A stretch of 64,000 nucleotides of DNA, from NCBI GenBank assembly GCA_022539475.1, contig VCMS01000022.1:434001-498000 (forward strand), written 5' to 3'. The notes beneath the pieces are model-generated. The model was given only the letters and a program-made list of their open reading frames with translations, was not told where the DNA came from and ran no database searches. This document shows, one piece after another, positions 40,071-51,392 of this stretch. Origin of the DNA: Gracilaria domingensis (Eukaryota; Rhodophyta; Florideophyceae; Gracilariales; Gracilariaceae). The first letter of the stretch is position 1; the number at the start of each line of letters is the position of its first letter. A program made the translations under genes and the position numbers.

Positions 40071-41633
40071 TCAAGCTCGCGCCCACGTCTCCACCAATCG
40101 ACGAACCCCTTCCATCGTGTTCTTCTCTAATGATCTTCTTATCCACTTCGCTGTCTTGGACTTCTCTCGCATCTCCTCGAGCTGCTTGCTCAGAGAAACG
40201 CTTGCGATTAAGGCATCGACTGACTTTCTTGATCTTTGTGTGTCAAACACCAACTCATTAGGATGGTGAAGTTTGACGTATTCCTTCATCTCTTTCAGCA
40301 TTTTACGCACGCTATTGATCCAGGAGCGATGCAAGCGTGAAACGTATGACTCGTCGGTGCACACGTCCTTTTCTAGCCTTCCCAAATACAGAAGGGTGAT
40401 GTTCTCCACGTCAATGATATATCCCACGGGAGACATCTTTTGAACTGTTGCTGTGCACCACAGCAAGCAGTTCACGTATTCCCGGAATGCTTGACAATGT
40501 CGGTAGAATTTGTCGTCTTCGGGGACGCTATCGAGAGTGGACGCCAGTGGACCTAACTCATGTTGCACCGATACGAGAAGCATTCGCAACGCAGCCTCCA
40601 TGTCCGTTCTTGGCCGTGTTCTGTTGGAAGCAGTCTCGATCATCTTTGCCATTTCTTCGTATGTGCCCTGGGTGTATCCGCTAACCGCAGGTAGCACCCC
40701 CCCAAGCTCCTTCGAAAGTAAAATAAACTCAGTCAAACCACTGTGCATCAACTGATAGAAATCGCCAATGGGGTGAGAATCTTTGCGCATAACACGCTTT
40801 GCTCTACGGTATCCGAGTGGCGTAGAGCCCTGAGCGTAATTCCATCTCAGACCAGCCGGGTGTTCCTTTTCTACATATTTAACCAGCGCTTCCATGACTG
40901 CGTTTAACGCTTCCGCAAAGTCGCTGTGCACTGGGTTACAACCCAGATCTATGTACCGCGATAAGATATCTTCCGCAAGACTGTTGACGACGGTCTTATA
41001 ATCCTTGACATGTTTCAGAGGAGTTGGGGCTACAACCCAGCCCAGTGCAGCTGCGGCGTCTGAAACAGCCATTGTATGATTGTGCAGGGGACTACGGGCG
41101 TCGATGTCGTATTTCAACTCCGCGGCATCAGCACTCTTATCAATGAGATCTTCACATTCGGCCTTAAAGACTTCCGGATTGGATGGTTTTGCCATTTTGG
41201 AGGCTCTGGTTACAAGTGCTCCTTCAGCCTTGATACTGGCCTCAAAAAGGTTTGTCTGTTCAAGGATAATTCCACACGGTGGTCCAAACTCTTTACCAAG
41301 CAAGCTGATTTGTTGTGCAGCCTTCTTGAGTTGCTGAATTGGGGAATCAAGTACCTTGAGGAAGAGCTCTCCCGGATCATAGTCAATAACTTGTGCTTGT
41401 ATATGCGATCGGCCGGTTGTTACAACTTTGGGAAGCGATTCGGCAATGTTCTCGACTCGAACCAGACTAGCTTCTAAGGCGTTGTTGATGGCGCGTTCAT
41501 TCCTGAAAGTGCGGATCTGTAGAGGTGGTAGAGAGTTTCCTTTGAGCTTACTTCTGACAGTAAATTCCTCCAAAGACCGAAGCTTGTGCTCCAAAATTTG
41601 GAGCGCGCCTTCTGGATCAGCCACTGCGGCCAT
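40071..41633 (-). CDS. Protein with two tandem CAP (cyclase-associated protein) N-terminal domains, no CARP domain
   Basis: 520 aa from the ATG at 41633 (the frame extends two codons to a TTG). The N-terminus has a short coiled oligomerisation-like segment (LQILEHKLRSLEEF). Residues about 95-266 are a CAP-N helical-folded domain, with the hallmark ALGWVVAPTPLKHVKDY and KYVEKEHPAGLRWN. Residues about 290-465 repeat the pattern: DFYQLMHSGLTEFILLSKEL, then LLWCTATVQKMSPVGYI at the GWV position, then MKEYVKLHHPNELVFD at the end. CAP-N binds actin-cofilin and recycles actin. The usual Pro-rich, WH2 and beta-helix CARP domains are absent; a basic C-terminal tail ends the protein. Function in actin turnover is inferred. 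Confidence 0.75.
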   Translation of the reverse strand: MAAVADPEGALQILEHKLRSLEEFTVRSKLKGNSLPPLQIRTFRNERAINNALEASLVRVENIAESLPKVVTTGRSHIQAQVIDYDPGELFLKVLDSPIQQLKKAAQQISLLGKEFGPPCGIILEQTNLFEASIKAEGALVTRASKMAKPSNPEVFKAECEDLIDKSADAAELKYDIDARSPLHNHTMAVSDAAAALGWVVAPTPLKHVKDYKTVVNSLAEDILSRYIDLGCNPVHSDFAEALNAVMEALVKYVEKEHPAGLRWNYAQGSTPLGYRRAKRVMRKDSHPIGDFYQLMHSGLTEFILLSKELGGVLPAVSGYTQGTYEEMAKMIETASNRTRPRTDMEAALRMLLVSVQHELGPLASTLDSVPEDDKFYRHCQAFREYVNCLLWCTATVQKMSPVGYIIDVENITLLYLGRLEKDVCTDESYVSRLHRSWINSVRKMLKEMKEYVKLHHPNELVFDTQRSRKSVDALIASVSLSKQLEEMREKSKTAKWIRRSLEKNTMEGVRRLVETWARA

Positions 41634-43455
41634 GTTCAAGTCGCTGATGGCCAGTTGAATACCAAAGGATCGCTCTCAAGACTCTCCTTTTCCCTCTCTC
41701 GCGTTCTCTCGTTCTATTCGTGTGTGTGTTTGTCTGCTTTCGGAGCCGCGTCGTTGCTCAGATGGAAGGTTACCCCCCAAGGGTTAGAATGCACGTCCCC
41801 TGAATCGCGACTGAATGCAGATTACGCTCAGCAGATTACGTTCGGTGTCTGATAGGACACTGGTGACAATGTGGTGGCTTGCTTGCAGCCTGTAATATCT
41901 GCAGGAGTTACAAGGGTACCTGTGCGTTAAATGTATACCATGCAACCCTTAATCTTGCACATAGAGATGAATTCAGCTGCTCAAAATTGAATGGAAACCA
42001 GACGAACAGAGGCACGTGAGATCGCAACAGGAAACCAAGTGCTCTAGAAGAACAATGTTAGCTACCTTTGGTACACAAGCTTGAAACGCCAAGCATAAAT
42101 GGTTGCATTTAAAAACACATGCGGCCCCATTGTGAAAAGCTTCCGTCCCTTGACCCGTTATAGATATGTCTACGAGAACATGTTCAGAGTGGCCTCGAAA
42201 GCCGGTCTTGAGCCCAAATGATTGGGACTGGAAAACTGGGGGTTCGAGTGGACTTGTATGAGCAAACAACATGTTTTGTTGTCCCGTTCAGGATACCTCA
42301 CGGCCAACATATGCTTGCATATAATTCACGCGGCTAAAAAGGGGCTATTTATGCTGGAGTGTAGACGAAATATAAGCCGAAATTGCTCTTTTATGAGAGC
42401 TCCACCAAGAGCTACGTTTATGGGTTTCTTGATAGCCGTTCCAGGCAAGTGTCCCCATCTGATAGAACGCCTTGTTTAATCTATAAAGTTTGGAAACACC
42501 CTCAAACATTGTCGATTCGCCAATGCTGGTAAAAGGCATGAACGAACCACTTCTTCGGGCCTCGGGCCCGTTCTTCACAGCACAAAACAAACTTCTATTT
42601 ATCGATGTTCGAGTGGTCTTCTTCCTGTGACAGGTGTATGCTTTCAAAGTGGGATAAGGAGCCTGGAACATAGGATGGCCGGGTTCTTACTTGCTCAATT
42701 CGTTTGACTTAGCTTTCACTGAAGGTTTGCATGGAGATTTACTGGTTGCTGTTGCTGCATGAAAGAGACCTTCACCTATAATACAATTACTACAGTACTG
42801 TATCGCGCTCGTGCGCTCGGAAAGATGCATGTTTTCGGAAAGTCCACGAGCAACACCGCGAGAACATTTGGAAATCAACACATCGTCCATGACAACGGTC
42901 ATCAGTATAAAGGTAGTCGCAGGACAATCATTGCCAATGGGCCGTGACTATTGAGGTTCAATCGCGGAGGAGGATCTGTTTCAGCTTAATGTAACCGGGG
43001 TGTGCTCCAGATGCACAACCTTTGACGGTTACCTACCCTTGATGCATAACGCGGGCCTCAACTCTACGTCTTGAATGCACACTTGTTTACAAGAGTCTGT
43101 GCTCGTGGTATGAACAGGGACAATTGATGTTAAAATCACAACGTTGCGTTTCCATCGCGCGATGCCATTGGGTGACGTGTTGTGCCATGTGCTTGATTTC
43201 CCACGCGCCAACCAAAGTTTATGGTTTGGCACTCCCTGGGACGGGACAACACCTCCGTGATGAGTTTAGAAAGGATAAGATCATCATGGTTGACAACTGC
43301 ATGTCATTATTTGCACATATGACTGACTATTAAAGACTTGGTTGCCCGTCACAGTAGTTAGTTGCCGAGAAAGACATCCAATTCTCAGGGAAACTTCAAG
43401 AGCAGACAAGTACGCAGAAACAGTATCATCATTCGCTATCGAATTGAAAACCAAA
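41634..43455. other. Intergenic between CAP-N gene and AOX
   Basis: 1.8 kb; divergent promoters for both genes. No recognised gene; short frames of up to 108 codons on the minus strand lack resemblance to known families. It contains three members of the recurrent motif (TTACAAGGGTACC at 41908-41920; TACCTTTGGTAC at 42063-42074; TACCCTTG at 43034-43041). Confidence 0.45.
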
Positions 43456-44722
43456 ATGGCCGGTCGAGCAATGCTCCACGCTTTCAAGCATCTTCCTCGG
43501 ACATTTATGCTAGTGGAAGCCAGACAAAGTCATTCAATCCCGTTTTACTTCGAAAGATTTGGTCATGGCAGTACGTTAACTGTTCGTAACCTCCGCTGTC
43601 TTGCTTCATCTCCGCAAAACGTCCGTAATTTATCTCACATAAATGGAGGGGGAACAAAACCTGTCAGTTCGGGCTTTGGCCTTTATACCAAGCAGCTATG
43701 CACAAAGGCACAGGCAACTATATCTCCCCAACAGAACAGTAGTTCCTCGGGGAATGGCCGATACGACTGGGTAGACGAAGTACGTACGCGTCTTTTCAAC
43801 AAGTGACTCAAAAAGGATCTTTCAAGCAGTATTCATTGAGACTCACACCATCTCTACCCAATTTTACAGGAAGCTACCGAGTTGATAGAAAAAGCATACA
43901 AGCGACATAAGGCTCTGGCAGATAACTCCAAATCATTCCCTCCAAGTCTATCTGTGCAGGATCTAGAAAAGATTGGGAAACCAGTGCACTACCCGCCACA
44001 GGACTTTGTAGACCGCATCGCTCACAACGCAATGAAATTCCTTCGTGTTTTTGTTCACGCCTTCTTTCGCGAAAAGTATGACCATCATGCCGTATGTTTG
44101 GAAACCGTGGCTGCCGTTCCAGGTCTAGTTGGGAGCTTCCACCGCCATTTGCGTTCTCTTCGGAGAATGAAGCGGGACCATGGATGTATGTTGTACCTTT
44201 TGACACAAACTCTCGCACTACGAGTTCTAACTATTACGAATGACCATTTTCCTCTTTTACTGTACAGGGATTACTGTTATGCAAGAAGAAGCTGAGAACG
44301 AACGAATGCATCTTTTGATCTTCATGAAGGTTACAAACCCCAGTGTTCTGGAACGAGGATTGGTCGTATTGGCACAAGGGTTGTATCTCACGTTCTATTC
44401 GGCTCTCTACCTCACATCCCCACGTGCCGCACATCGCCTGACAGGATACTTGGAAGAGGAAGCACACAGAGCATATACCGAGTATCTTGCATGTATTGAC
44501 AATGGAATATTGAAGAACAAGCCAGCCCCGCAAATCGCAAAGAACTATTATCACCTACCCGATAATGCTACCATGCGTGATGTAATTTTGCATGTTCGAG
44601 CTGACGAGGCAATGCATCGCGACGTGAATCATCACTTTGGAAACAAGTATCGGGACGGTGATACGGACTCCCCGACCATCTCGACCGATCCGCAGCAGGA
44701 TGACATTGGGAAGCGGATGTAG
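43456..44722 (+). CDS. AOX: Mitochondrial alternative oxidase, 3 exons
   Basis: Cyanide-insensitive ubiquinol oxidase of the inner mitochondrial membrane. Exons 43456-43779, 43870-44185 and 44268-44722; introns 90 and 82 bp (donors GTACGT and GTATGT, acceptors TTACAG and GTACAG), phases 0 and 1; 364 aa. The first 60 residues are basic, presequence-like. Diiron ligands lie in LETVAAVPG, EEAENERMHLL, LEEEAHRAYTEY and ADEAMHRDVNHH. RRMKRDHGW is split by intron 2 and restored by the join. The RRMKRDHGW and ERMHLL blocks favour AOX over plastid terminal oxidase. Intron 2 has a CTAAC motif. The start is the first ATG; the frame is open upstream to a TTG. Confidence 0.94.
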
Positions 44723-46621
44723 GCAAAGAGCTATATGCCATGTTCCGTTTGATGAACTTGTAATGATGAAGTAGGCGGATATGGCGTGACTAGATATTGT
44801 GTTGCACCAAAGAAATTGTCAACACTAGAGGTAGGGAAGACGAGTTTTGATGGATAGTACTTGATAAGTAGTGCAACGGTATCATTGTGAGGCGGTAGCT
44901 GTTTAGCATTGATCCTTTGAAAGCCAAGAAGCAGGTCAGGAATAGATTAAGCTGCGGATTGCTCCTTTTTCTTCCCATAAGATTTTGTCACCTCAACTGC
45001 AAGACATCTGCGAATCTCCTTGGTAAAGGACCGCATAGAAGTATGTAGACGGTCTTCGGCTGTTTTTTCAAAGAAATTGTTTGTCATCAAGCGCGCCCGA
45101 CGTTCTCTGGAACGGCTCGAAAGCAAGCACAACTTGCAGTTCACGAACCATCTACTTCAACATGAACTATATACACCAATTTGAATGTTTGAGGTGCCCA
45201 AACTAACGAGCAGTTTTTCATTTCAAAGCACAATGAACATGACAGCTCTCGCGACGAGAAGAAAAAGATTGGCACCACCCAGGCGCCTCAGTGATTATGA
45301 TGGTACCAGTGCGCTTAAAGCATAGTGCTTGCGCACCCGTGCACCATGCACTGTGCAGGTGTGAGAGTTTACCCATTGAATGTGGTTTCAGTGCAATTTG
45401 TTAAGCAAGTGGACCCTGTGACCTTGTTCAGTTTGTAGCGTCCAAACTGGCCCAAACTTCTTACAGAACACGCTCGACATTATGGCTCTCTTCTAGTTAA
45501 CATTGCGAAGCAAGGCATTGATGGCCGACGAGAGTCAAGTTTTGCCATACGTGTTCTGCTTCATGTGGTGGTACATGACAGATATACTAGTCTCTGCACA
45601 GTCGTTCCATTTAGTAGTAAGATGATGACGAGACTGTTTGTCACGTGCCGCACGTTGTGCAACTTGTTTGTAAGCTTCTCCTGCGCCTTATTCGAAGCAC
45701 ATCGGCCACGCCAGAGCGCGATGACTAACTTGAGCGAATGAAGGATGCTTGTGTTGAAGATGCTGGCGACAGATTCGAATGAGAGCAGCACAATGAACTA
45801 GAACGCATGCATGCGGGGATCATGAGATCGTTGCAGGGCTCGAGACCGGGCAAGTGACGCGCGTTCCAAGCTACGAAGGTATTTGACTTGACGCGTATCC
45901 TCTTCTTCTGCCCCGGCAGGCAGCGCGCTCCATCATGGCGGTCATAGACGGCGCGCTAGCCGCGCCGCGGGCACGTGCGGCGCCAACAGCTCGGTTCGAG
46001 CGCGCCCCGGCCAGAGCGTGTCGAAGACGGGCGAGCAGCGTAATGAGCACTGCTCGCCGAGCAGTGGAGGCATGCGGACCCCCCCAATGCCCAGCCGCCA
46101 CGGCGCGATGAGATTCGTCGAGAGCTCGCCGCTCACGCTGGTTCGCCGCGCACAGGCCGTGACACGCGCGCCGAGCCGCAGCAAACAATCTGCCGTTTAG
46201 GGTTTGCTCCCGCGCGCCGGCCAATCGCCGCGCGCGCCCGCCGCGCGCGCGCGGCTGCAAGTGGACCAACATGGACCTCCTCCAACGCCATTGCAGTGCA
46301 TTTGGACTGTGTGTGCCCCTGAGAGATGAGCGCTCGCGACTCGCGAGCATGCACGCGCCCTGTTAATCACTGCACTGTCCCACGCCGTCCTCCCGGTGCC
46401 GCGCTCCTCCCCTCGCGGCGCGTCACCAAGTCGCTCCCCGTCATTGATTCGCATCTCGTCCGCTTCTCGCCGCTCGCCGCCTTTCATTTCATCGCGCGCC
46501 CGCGCGCGCCGTGGTCGTTCGCGCTTGTCCATCGCGCACCTCTCGCCGCCTGTTCGCGTTTATTCGTCGCTCTTGATTCTCAAGTTTTATCGTCTCGTAC
46601 CTCTGCTTCGTCGCGAGCCCG
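44723..46621. other. Intergenic between AOX and second bHLH gene
   Basis: 1.9 kb. The left part is AT-rich and apparently empty, apart from a 46-codon minus ATG frame (44947-45087) with a basic Lys-rich end that I cannot assign. From about 45900 to 46620 it becomes a GC-rich, CpG-dense promoter island of the bHLH gene, producing shadow frames on both strands. Confidence 0.45.
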
Positions 46622-47764
46622 ATGCCGGCCTCACCACAGCCAGACCGTAAGCGTGCTAGAACAAGCTCCTCAGCCAAACACGAAGGGAATGCCTCTGACG
46701 TCGACAATGCGCGTGCGGATGACTGCCCGTCCCGCCCGCCGCCGGCGGAGCGCAAACGTGAGTTGGAACGCAACCGCCGCAATCTCGTCAACATTCGCTT
46801 CGTTGAGCTTGAAAAAGAGCTCGTTCGTTCGGGTCCTCGCGCGGCAGATCCTTCGGACAGGGGGTCTGCCTCCTCGTCCGAGTTTGTAGCAAAGGGCAAA
46901 CGAATCGACAAGGAGGCCGTGCTAAAGGAGGCTGCGCAACGTATCGCAGCCTTACGGAAGGAAGTTGAATCGCAGGCCTCACGTATCGTCAGCATGACTG
47001 ACGAGATTTCTCATCTGCGTGCGGAAAAACTTGAACTGCGTGCCGACAAGACTTATCTACGAAACGAGCTTGAAACTGCGCGCAACGAAACGAAGCGTTT
47101 GCGCGCTGACAATATTGGTCTATGGCAGGCGTTGAGGAAGCAGTCCGTTGTCAAGAACTACCTGGCTCCGGACCTGGCTAAGATTCCAATCGACTTGTTC
47201 GCCCGTTCAAAACAGGACAGTATGGCGTCGTCTACCGCACCCTCCTCCAGCACTGTACCCTTTTCTCGGGCATTACAAGCGCAGGCGCCCCGACCCGCGC
47301 TCCGTTCTCCTTCACAACCTCGGCACGGTATTTTTCCGAGTTCGAGCATAACAGGAATTCACCCACAACCTCCAGACCCTGATCCGACACTGCAGACCAA
47401 TCCATCCATGTTGCATGGCGACTCTATTCTCATGCATCAGACATCCGAGGAGCTTAGTGACCTTTTCGCTACATATATCCCGGGCGTTATGACTACTGAT
47501 AATCCCACGGTTCCTAGTGTTGCAGGTATTCCGGATTTGTCCCGGTCAACTTCCCTACCAGTTTCAGAACTCCGGAACCCACAGCTTCAGTTAACCCAGC
47601 TTATGTCATCTGCACAGTCGAACCTGAACCAGCCTATTTTATCTTCTCCATCCAAGGACCAGCAGTCTGGCCACTCGAACAACTCAAAATCTCCAGATAT
47701 TGCCAGCTCGGGAAGAGAGAAAGCTGGTGATGATCCGTTCTCGGACATAGCGTATAGTGTCTGA
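46622..47764 (+). CDS. bHLH-leucine zipper transcription factor (second copy in window)
   Basis: 380 aa, ATG start. Basic region AERKRELERNRRNLVNIRF (42-60), helix 1 VELEKELVRS, a long loop (71-95, including a Ser-rich insert), helix 2 RIDKEAVLKEAAQRIAALRKE (94-114), then a zipper/coiled coil to about 170 (LRAEKLELRADKTYLRNELE). The Ser/Pro/Gln-rich remainder is disordered. The zipper shares wording with the factor at 16239-18299 (LRAEKAELRQDKKFM versus LRAEKLELRADKTYL), suggesting an old paralogue pair of ILR3-like type. Nuclear; targets unknown. Confidence 0.83.
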   Translation: MPASPQPDRKRARTSSSAKHEGNASDVDNARADDCPSRPPPAERKRELERNRRNLVNIRFVELEKELVRSGPRAADPSDRGSASSSEFVAKGKRIDKEAVLKEAAQRIAALRKEVESQASRIVSMTDEISHLRAEKLELRADKTYLRNELETARNETKRLRADNIGLWQALRKQSVVKNYLAPDLAKIPIDLFARSKQDSMASSTAPSSSTVPFSRALQAQAPRPALRSPSQPRHGIFPSSSITGIHPQPPDPDPTLQTNPSMLHGDSILMHQTSEELSDLFATYIPGVMTTDNPTVPSVAGIPDLSRSTSLPVSELRNPQLQLTQLMSSAQSNLNQPILSSPSKDQQSGHSNNSKSPDIASSGREKAGDDPFSDIAYSV

Positions 47765-48935
47765 AGAGGAAAAACGTTTTGCAATCGTACAAGTCAGGGG
47801 GTGCTGTGTACGACATTGTGTCAATCTGTTGCTAGCTCTTGATCCTTTTTTTCGTGGGTAGACGAACAATTGAGGCTTTCAGTTTCAATGTTTTGTAGTT
47901 ATCCACTCTTGTTTCATATTATGTATCTATTTGTCGTGTTGACAAAGTCAAGTTTGCATCCAGTTCTCACTGCTGCAAATTTATACTTGAGCCAGTACAA
48001 TATACCTACGTATTTGCTAATCGTTGTGCCACAATTGGGAGAGGTTCAAAGGGTTTTGATGCTTTGCAAAGCAGTCTGCGGTGCGTTGTTCAGATTCTTC
48101 GTCAGCTTGTTGAGCGTCTTTGTGCTCAGAATTCCATGACATGGAGGACTGCTGCAACTGTGTTGGCTCCATGCCGCAACCCCTGTATCGCATTCTGCAA
48201 CAGGTCAAGTGACAAATATAGATCCTGTACGGCAAGTACGACATTCTGCGTTCACCCTCCTCGCTGTCAAAACCACGTTTTGCCTTACTCTGGGTGTGCA
48301 GCACAGGTTATATCCTTGTAACCCAGGACTTTGATCCCATCGAATTAATTCATTCTGACTTCGTGTGTTGTGGGGACTTGCACACTGCTTGTGCAAGCGG
48401 GCATAGCACCCCTGGGGTTCGACCTGGGCGGTAACTTATACTCTGTAGATCATGGAATGAAGGGTTCTCCTCGAGAGAATACCTACTCTCGTTGGCCAAA
48501 TGATTATGCACCGGGACATTTGCAGGAAACGAAAGTTGGTTTTGAAAAGTTGTGCACATATCTGCATGTGGGGGTGTCGGGTTTTGGGTCGACTGGAAAT
48601 TTTGCCTCACCTTGGCTTTGTTGAGTAGCCTGCTCTCCCACGACTGAGGCAATCCCCAAAACTATGCTAATACGGCTGATACAGAGTGCAACTCAACTAT
48701 GTCCTGGTTGAGCTTGTCCAGTCGGACCCTTCTTCAGACTGCGCGGTATACTAGAGGAAGGGTAACTGCGATCATCGAAAGTAAGCGGCAGCGTCAAATC
48801 TACCCTTGGTACCGTCGATATTTGCCCCAGTGCTTTATCGAAAAGAAGTTGTCACATTTGCCTTGTGGTGATGGGTGGTGATGAGATTGTCGGTTCGACG
48901 GCACCAAAATTAATCTATCTACCGTAAGAATTCTG
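47765..48935. other. Intergenic, no recognised gene
   Basis: 1.2 kb between converging genes. It has short frames only (up to 100 codons, non-ATG). It includes TACCCTTGGTACC at 48801-48813, of the recurrent motif family. Confidence 0.45.
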
Positions 48936-50462
48936 TCATGAAACAGAATGTTTAACAGTAATGCGCTTAATCCAGGACTTGTTTGGAGAACTAATTGTAG
49001 AGTTCACTCCGTCCAACAGCGCATTGTAATGACGAACGAGTGCCTCAACCACCGAAGATGTTGAAGTTAACATATCTTCTAAATCGCTTGTGGTTCTGTT
49101 AAATTGAGATGAGGGTTCGAAATCTAACCAATGCTTCCTTGCGCCGATCCTGTCCTTCATGTCCTGTACAACACAAGATGCATCTTCAAGTAAAGAAGAA
49201 AAGAATGAAGATTCAACCTCATCTATTAGAAGATTCTCAATGAAACTCCCGATATGTGCAGCTCCAGGGTTCATTGGAATCATTGCGTCAGTTTCGGAAG
49301 GCACTATCTTCAGTTCCATGCTATCTGTTCTAGCGTCTGCTCCGAACAGATTATTGGATGATGAACAACAGGACTTAGCTCTCGATACAGAATCAAAGAG
49401 CATATCTCGCTTTCTGCAAACGATATCCACTAGTACCTGAAAGCAGTGAATTCGAAGACGTTGAAGCATGTAAGCCCGGATACATGCTTGCATGGTTCTG
49501 ATGTATGCGTCTTGTCTTTGGAGGTTTTCTGATAAGAGATATGCGTGCACTTCACCACTCAAATCCTTGAACGCATCTTCGGAAACATCTTCAAGCTTTC
49601 TCTTTATACAAGTTGCTGTTCGAGAACGGATATCTCTCAAAAGCGTAGTCATTGACAAGGTCGTCATTTCTAAATGACTACCGTCGTTGATACTCAAGGA
49701 CGTTAGGAAAGCGGTGGATCGGGCAAGTTGAATCTCACAGTTAGTCTGTTGAGCACATATCTTACCATAAGAGCGAAGAACAGAAATAAGTCTCTGGGGA
49801 ATCAAGGTTGATGACTCCTGATTGATTTCGGCATATCGTTGAGCGACATCTGATGCATAATCCGCAACGCGTTCAACATACTTCTGCTCCGCATTATGAT
49901 AGGTCATCAATTCGGCATCTAGAGAAACAGAACCAATATCTCTGCTCATCAGGCGTCTTATGATTCCAATTTTGGAACGATAGCGAGAAAATACCTCTTT
50001 GACCTCCAACTGGTACTGACGTGGGGTACGGCCAACTGTATGGTTGTGGTGTGATTCTTTCTCATCTAAGAGTCCACGCAAAGCATTTCTTTGAGATTTT
50101 AGAAGCTCCAACCTCTTACGAGCGGAAACAAGAACGTCATCGTACTTTTTCTTTAACTCAGTGGAGGAAGGGGCATTTTCGTTCACGGTCGATACTTGAA
50201 ACAATACTTCCGCGGGAAGTCCTGATTTTCCTTTGGTTCGAGATTCGTAGTCCTTGATTTCTTTATCTTGTAGAATGGATGAAGTTGTAAATGAATCACG
50301 AATTGCGTCCATGAGAGGACGAGCATCAGCATGCTGTCCCATCGCTTCAAATGAACTTCTGGCAACATGCTTTAAGCCCAGGTCTTGGAATATGTCTATG
50401 ATCGGCACATTGTTGGTCCTAGTGCTCGAAGCTTTTCGTGTATTTCTTGTGAATGACGACAT
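48936..50462 (-). CDS. Hypothetical helical/coiled-coil protein
   Basis: 508 aa, ATG start, family not recognised. A short basic N-terminus (SFTRNTRKASSTRT) precedes a globular-looking stretch (IIDIFQDLGLKHVARSSFEAM). Coiled-coil helices follow (about 100-140, ELKKKYDDVLVSARKRLELLKSQRNAL) and then all-helical sequence to the C-terminus with few Gly/Pro. The layout recalls subunits of cytoskeletal or kinetochore complexes such as augmin, but no signature proves this. Codon use and ORF length leave little doubt it is a gene. Tandem with the RRM gene on the minus strand, 930 bp apart. Confidence 0.7.
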   Translation of the reverse strand: MSSFTRNTRKASSTRTNNVPIIDIFQDLGLKHVARSSFEAMGQHADARPLMDAIRDSFTTSSILQDKEIKDYESRTKGKSGLPAEVLFQVSTVNENAPSSTELKKKYDDVLVSARKRLELLKSQRNALRGLLDEKESHHNHTVGRTPRQYQLEVKEVFSRYRSKIGIIRRLMSRDIGSVSLDAELMTYHNAEQKYVERVADYASDVAQRYAEINQESSTLIPQRLISVLRSYGKICAQQTNCEIQLARSTAFLTSLSINDGSHLEMTTLSMTTLLRDIRSRTATCIKRKLEDVSEDAFKDLSGEVHAYLLSENLQRQDAYIRTMQACIRAYMLQRLRIHCFQVLVDIVCRKRDMLFDSVSRAKSCCSSSNNLFGADARTDSMELKIVPSETDAMIPMNPGAAHIGSFIENLLIDEVESSFFSSLLEDASCVVQDMKDRIGARKHWLDFEPSSQFNRTTSDLEDMLTSTSSVVEALVRHYNALLDGVNSTISSPNKSWIKRITVKHSVS

Positions 50463-51392
50463 TGGGTTGTGGTTTCAATTTTGCACAAGGAAACCGTTGC
50501 ACTTCATTTGCGTCTGCTTCCCATCAAGTAAAAAACTCAGCCCATTGAATTTGGTGCTCGCGGATACGAAAGCCTCTTCCCTCTTCCTCTATATCGCAAG
50601 GGTATGGTGATATTCGTTATAGCCTATTGTGTTTCTTGAACTACCTTCCTCGAATGCGCGAGTAAGCAAACGGACGAAGGTTCAACTCGCAAGTAAGTCA
50701 ACTTGACCAGGTAATTCGAAAATGCCGAAGGACCTTACCACGACACGTTGTGCTCGCTGAAACGCAGTATCAACTCGCTCGATTGGAATGTTTGATCCCT
50801 ATAGCACGCGGGTGGGCACGTAGATTGCTTTCTGGTTCGCGTGCCTTCTCCAGGTGTTTCGTTTCGTTTACTGCACACTCGCAGTCCGAAAGAGACGAGG
50901 CGTTTCACTCGATTTTGGAGACTCGGCTTGGCCCTTGCAAGAAGTATTTTTAAATATTCAAACCATGTGGGAAAACAGTTTCAAACCTCATCTCTCTCCG
51001 TCTCTCTTTTGTTGTCATTGAACCTCATCGGGGAACCATCATTTTCGGTCGTATACTATTAGATCGACGATGATGATGGTGCTGTGGTGCCGAAACTATT
51101 TGGGCCAAATGGTATCACTGTCACTTTCACAAATTTCGCTCGTGCATCCAGAAAGCCAGCAGAATGCTGAAACTTGCAAAATCTGTTTCGCCCTTTGTCT
51201 CACATGTTTACCGCTTTCTTTATCACTCGCAAACCTAACTTGCGTAACGTTTCAACATTTGTAACTTGATATCCTGATCTGAAACACAATCTATCAGACT
51301 GAACTGCGTTAAGTGAGACAATTGACTAGTCATCGATACGAAAGGGTACAATCTCTGTTTATTGTTGTACTCTCTTCGCTGACTAGAAGGCT
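50463..51392. other. Intergenic between coiled-coil and RRM genes
   Basis: 930 bp: promoter of the coiled-coil gene (CAAGGGTATGG at 50597-50607, 135 bp upstream of its ATG) and 3' end of the RRM gene. No gene recognised. Confidence 0.4.

Noticed and set aside
40071-41633. First read as an Exo70-like exocyst subunit because it is all-helical with a similar size
   Set aside because: The GWVVAPTPLKHVKD and KYVEKEHPAGLRWN blocks are CAP-N hallmarks; Exo70 motifs are absent.
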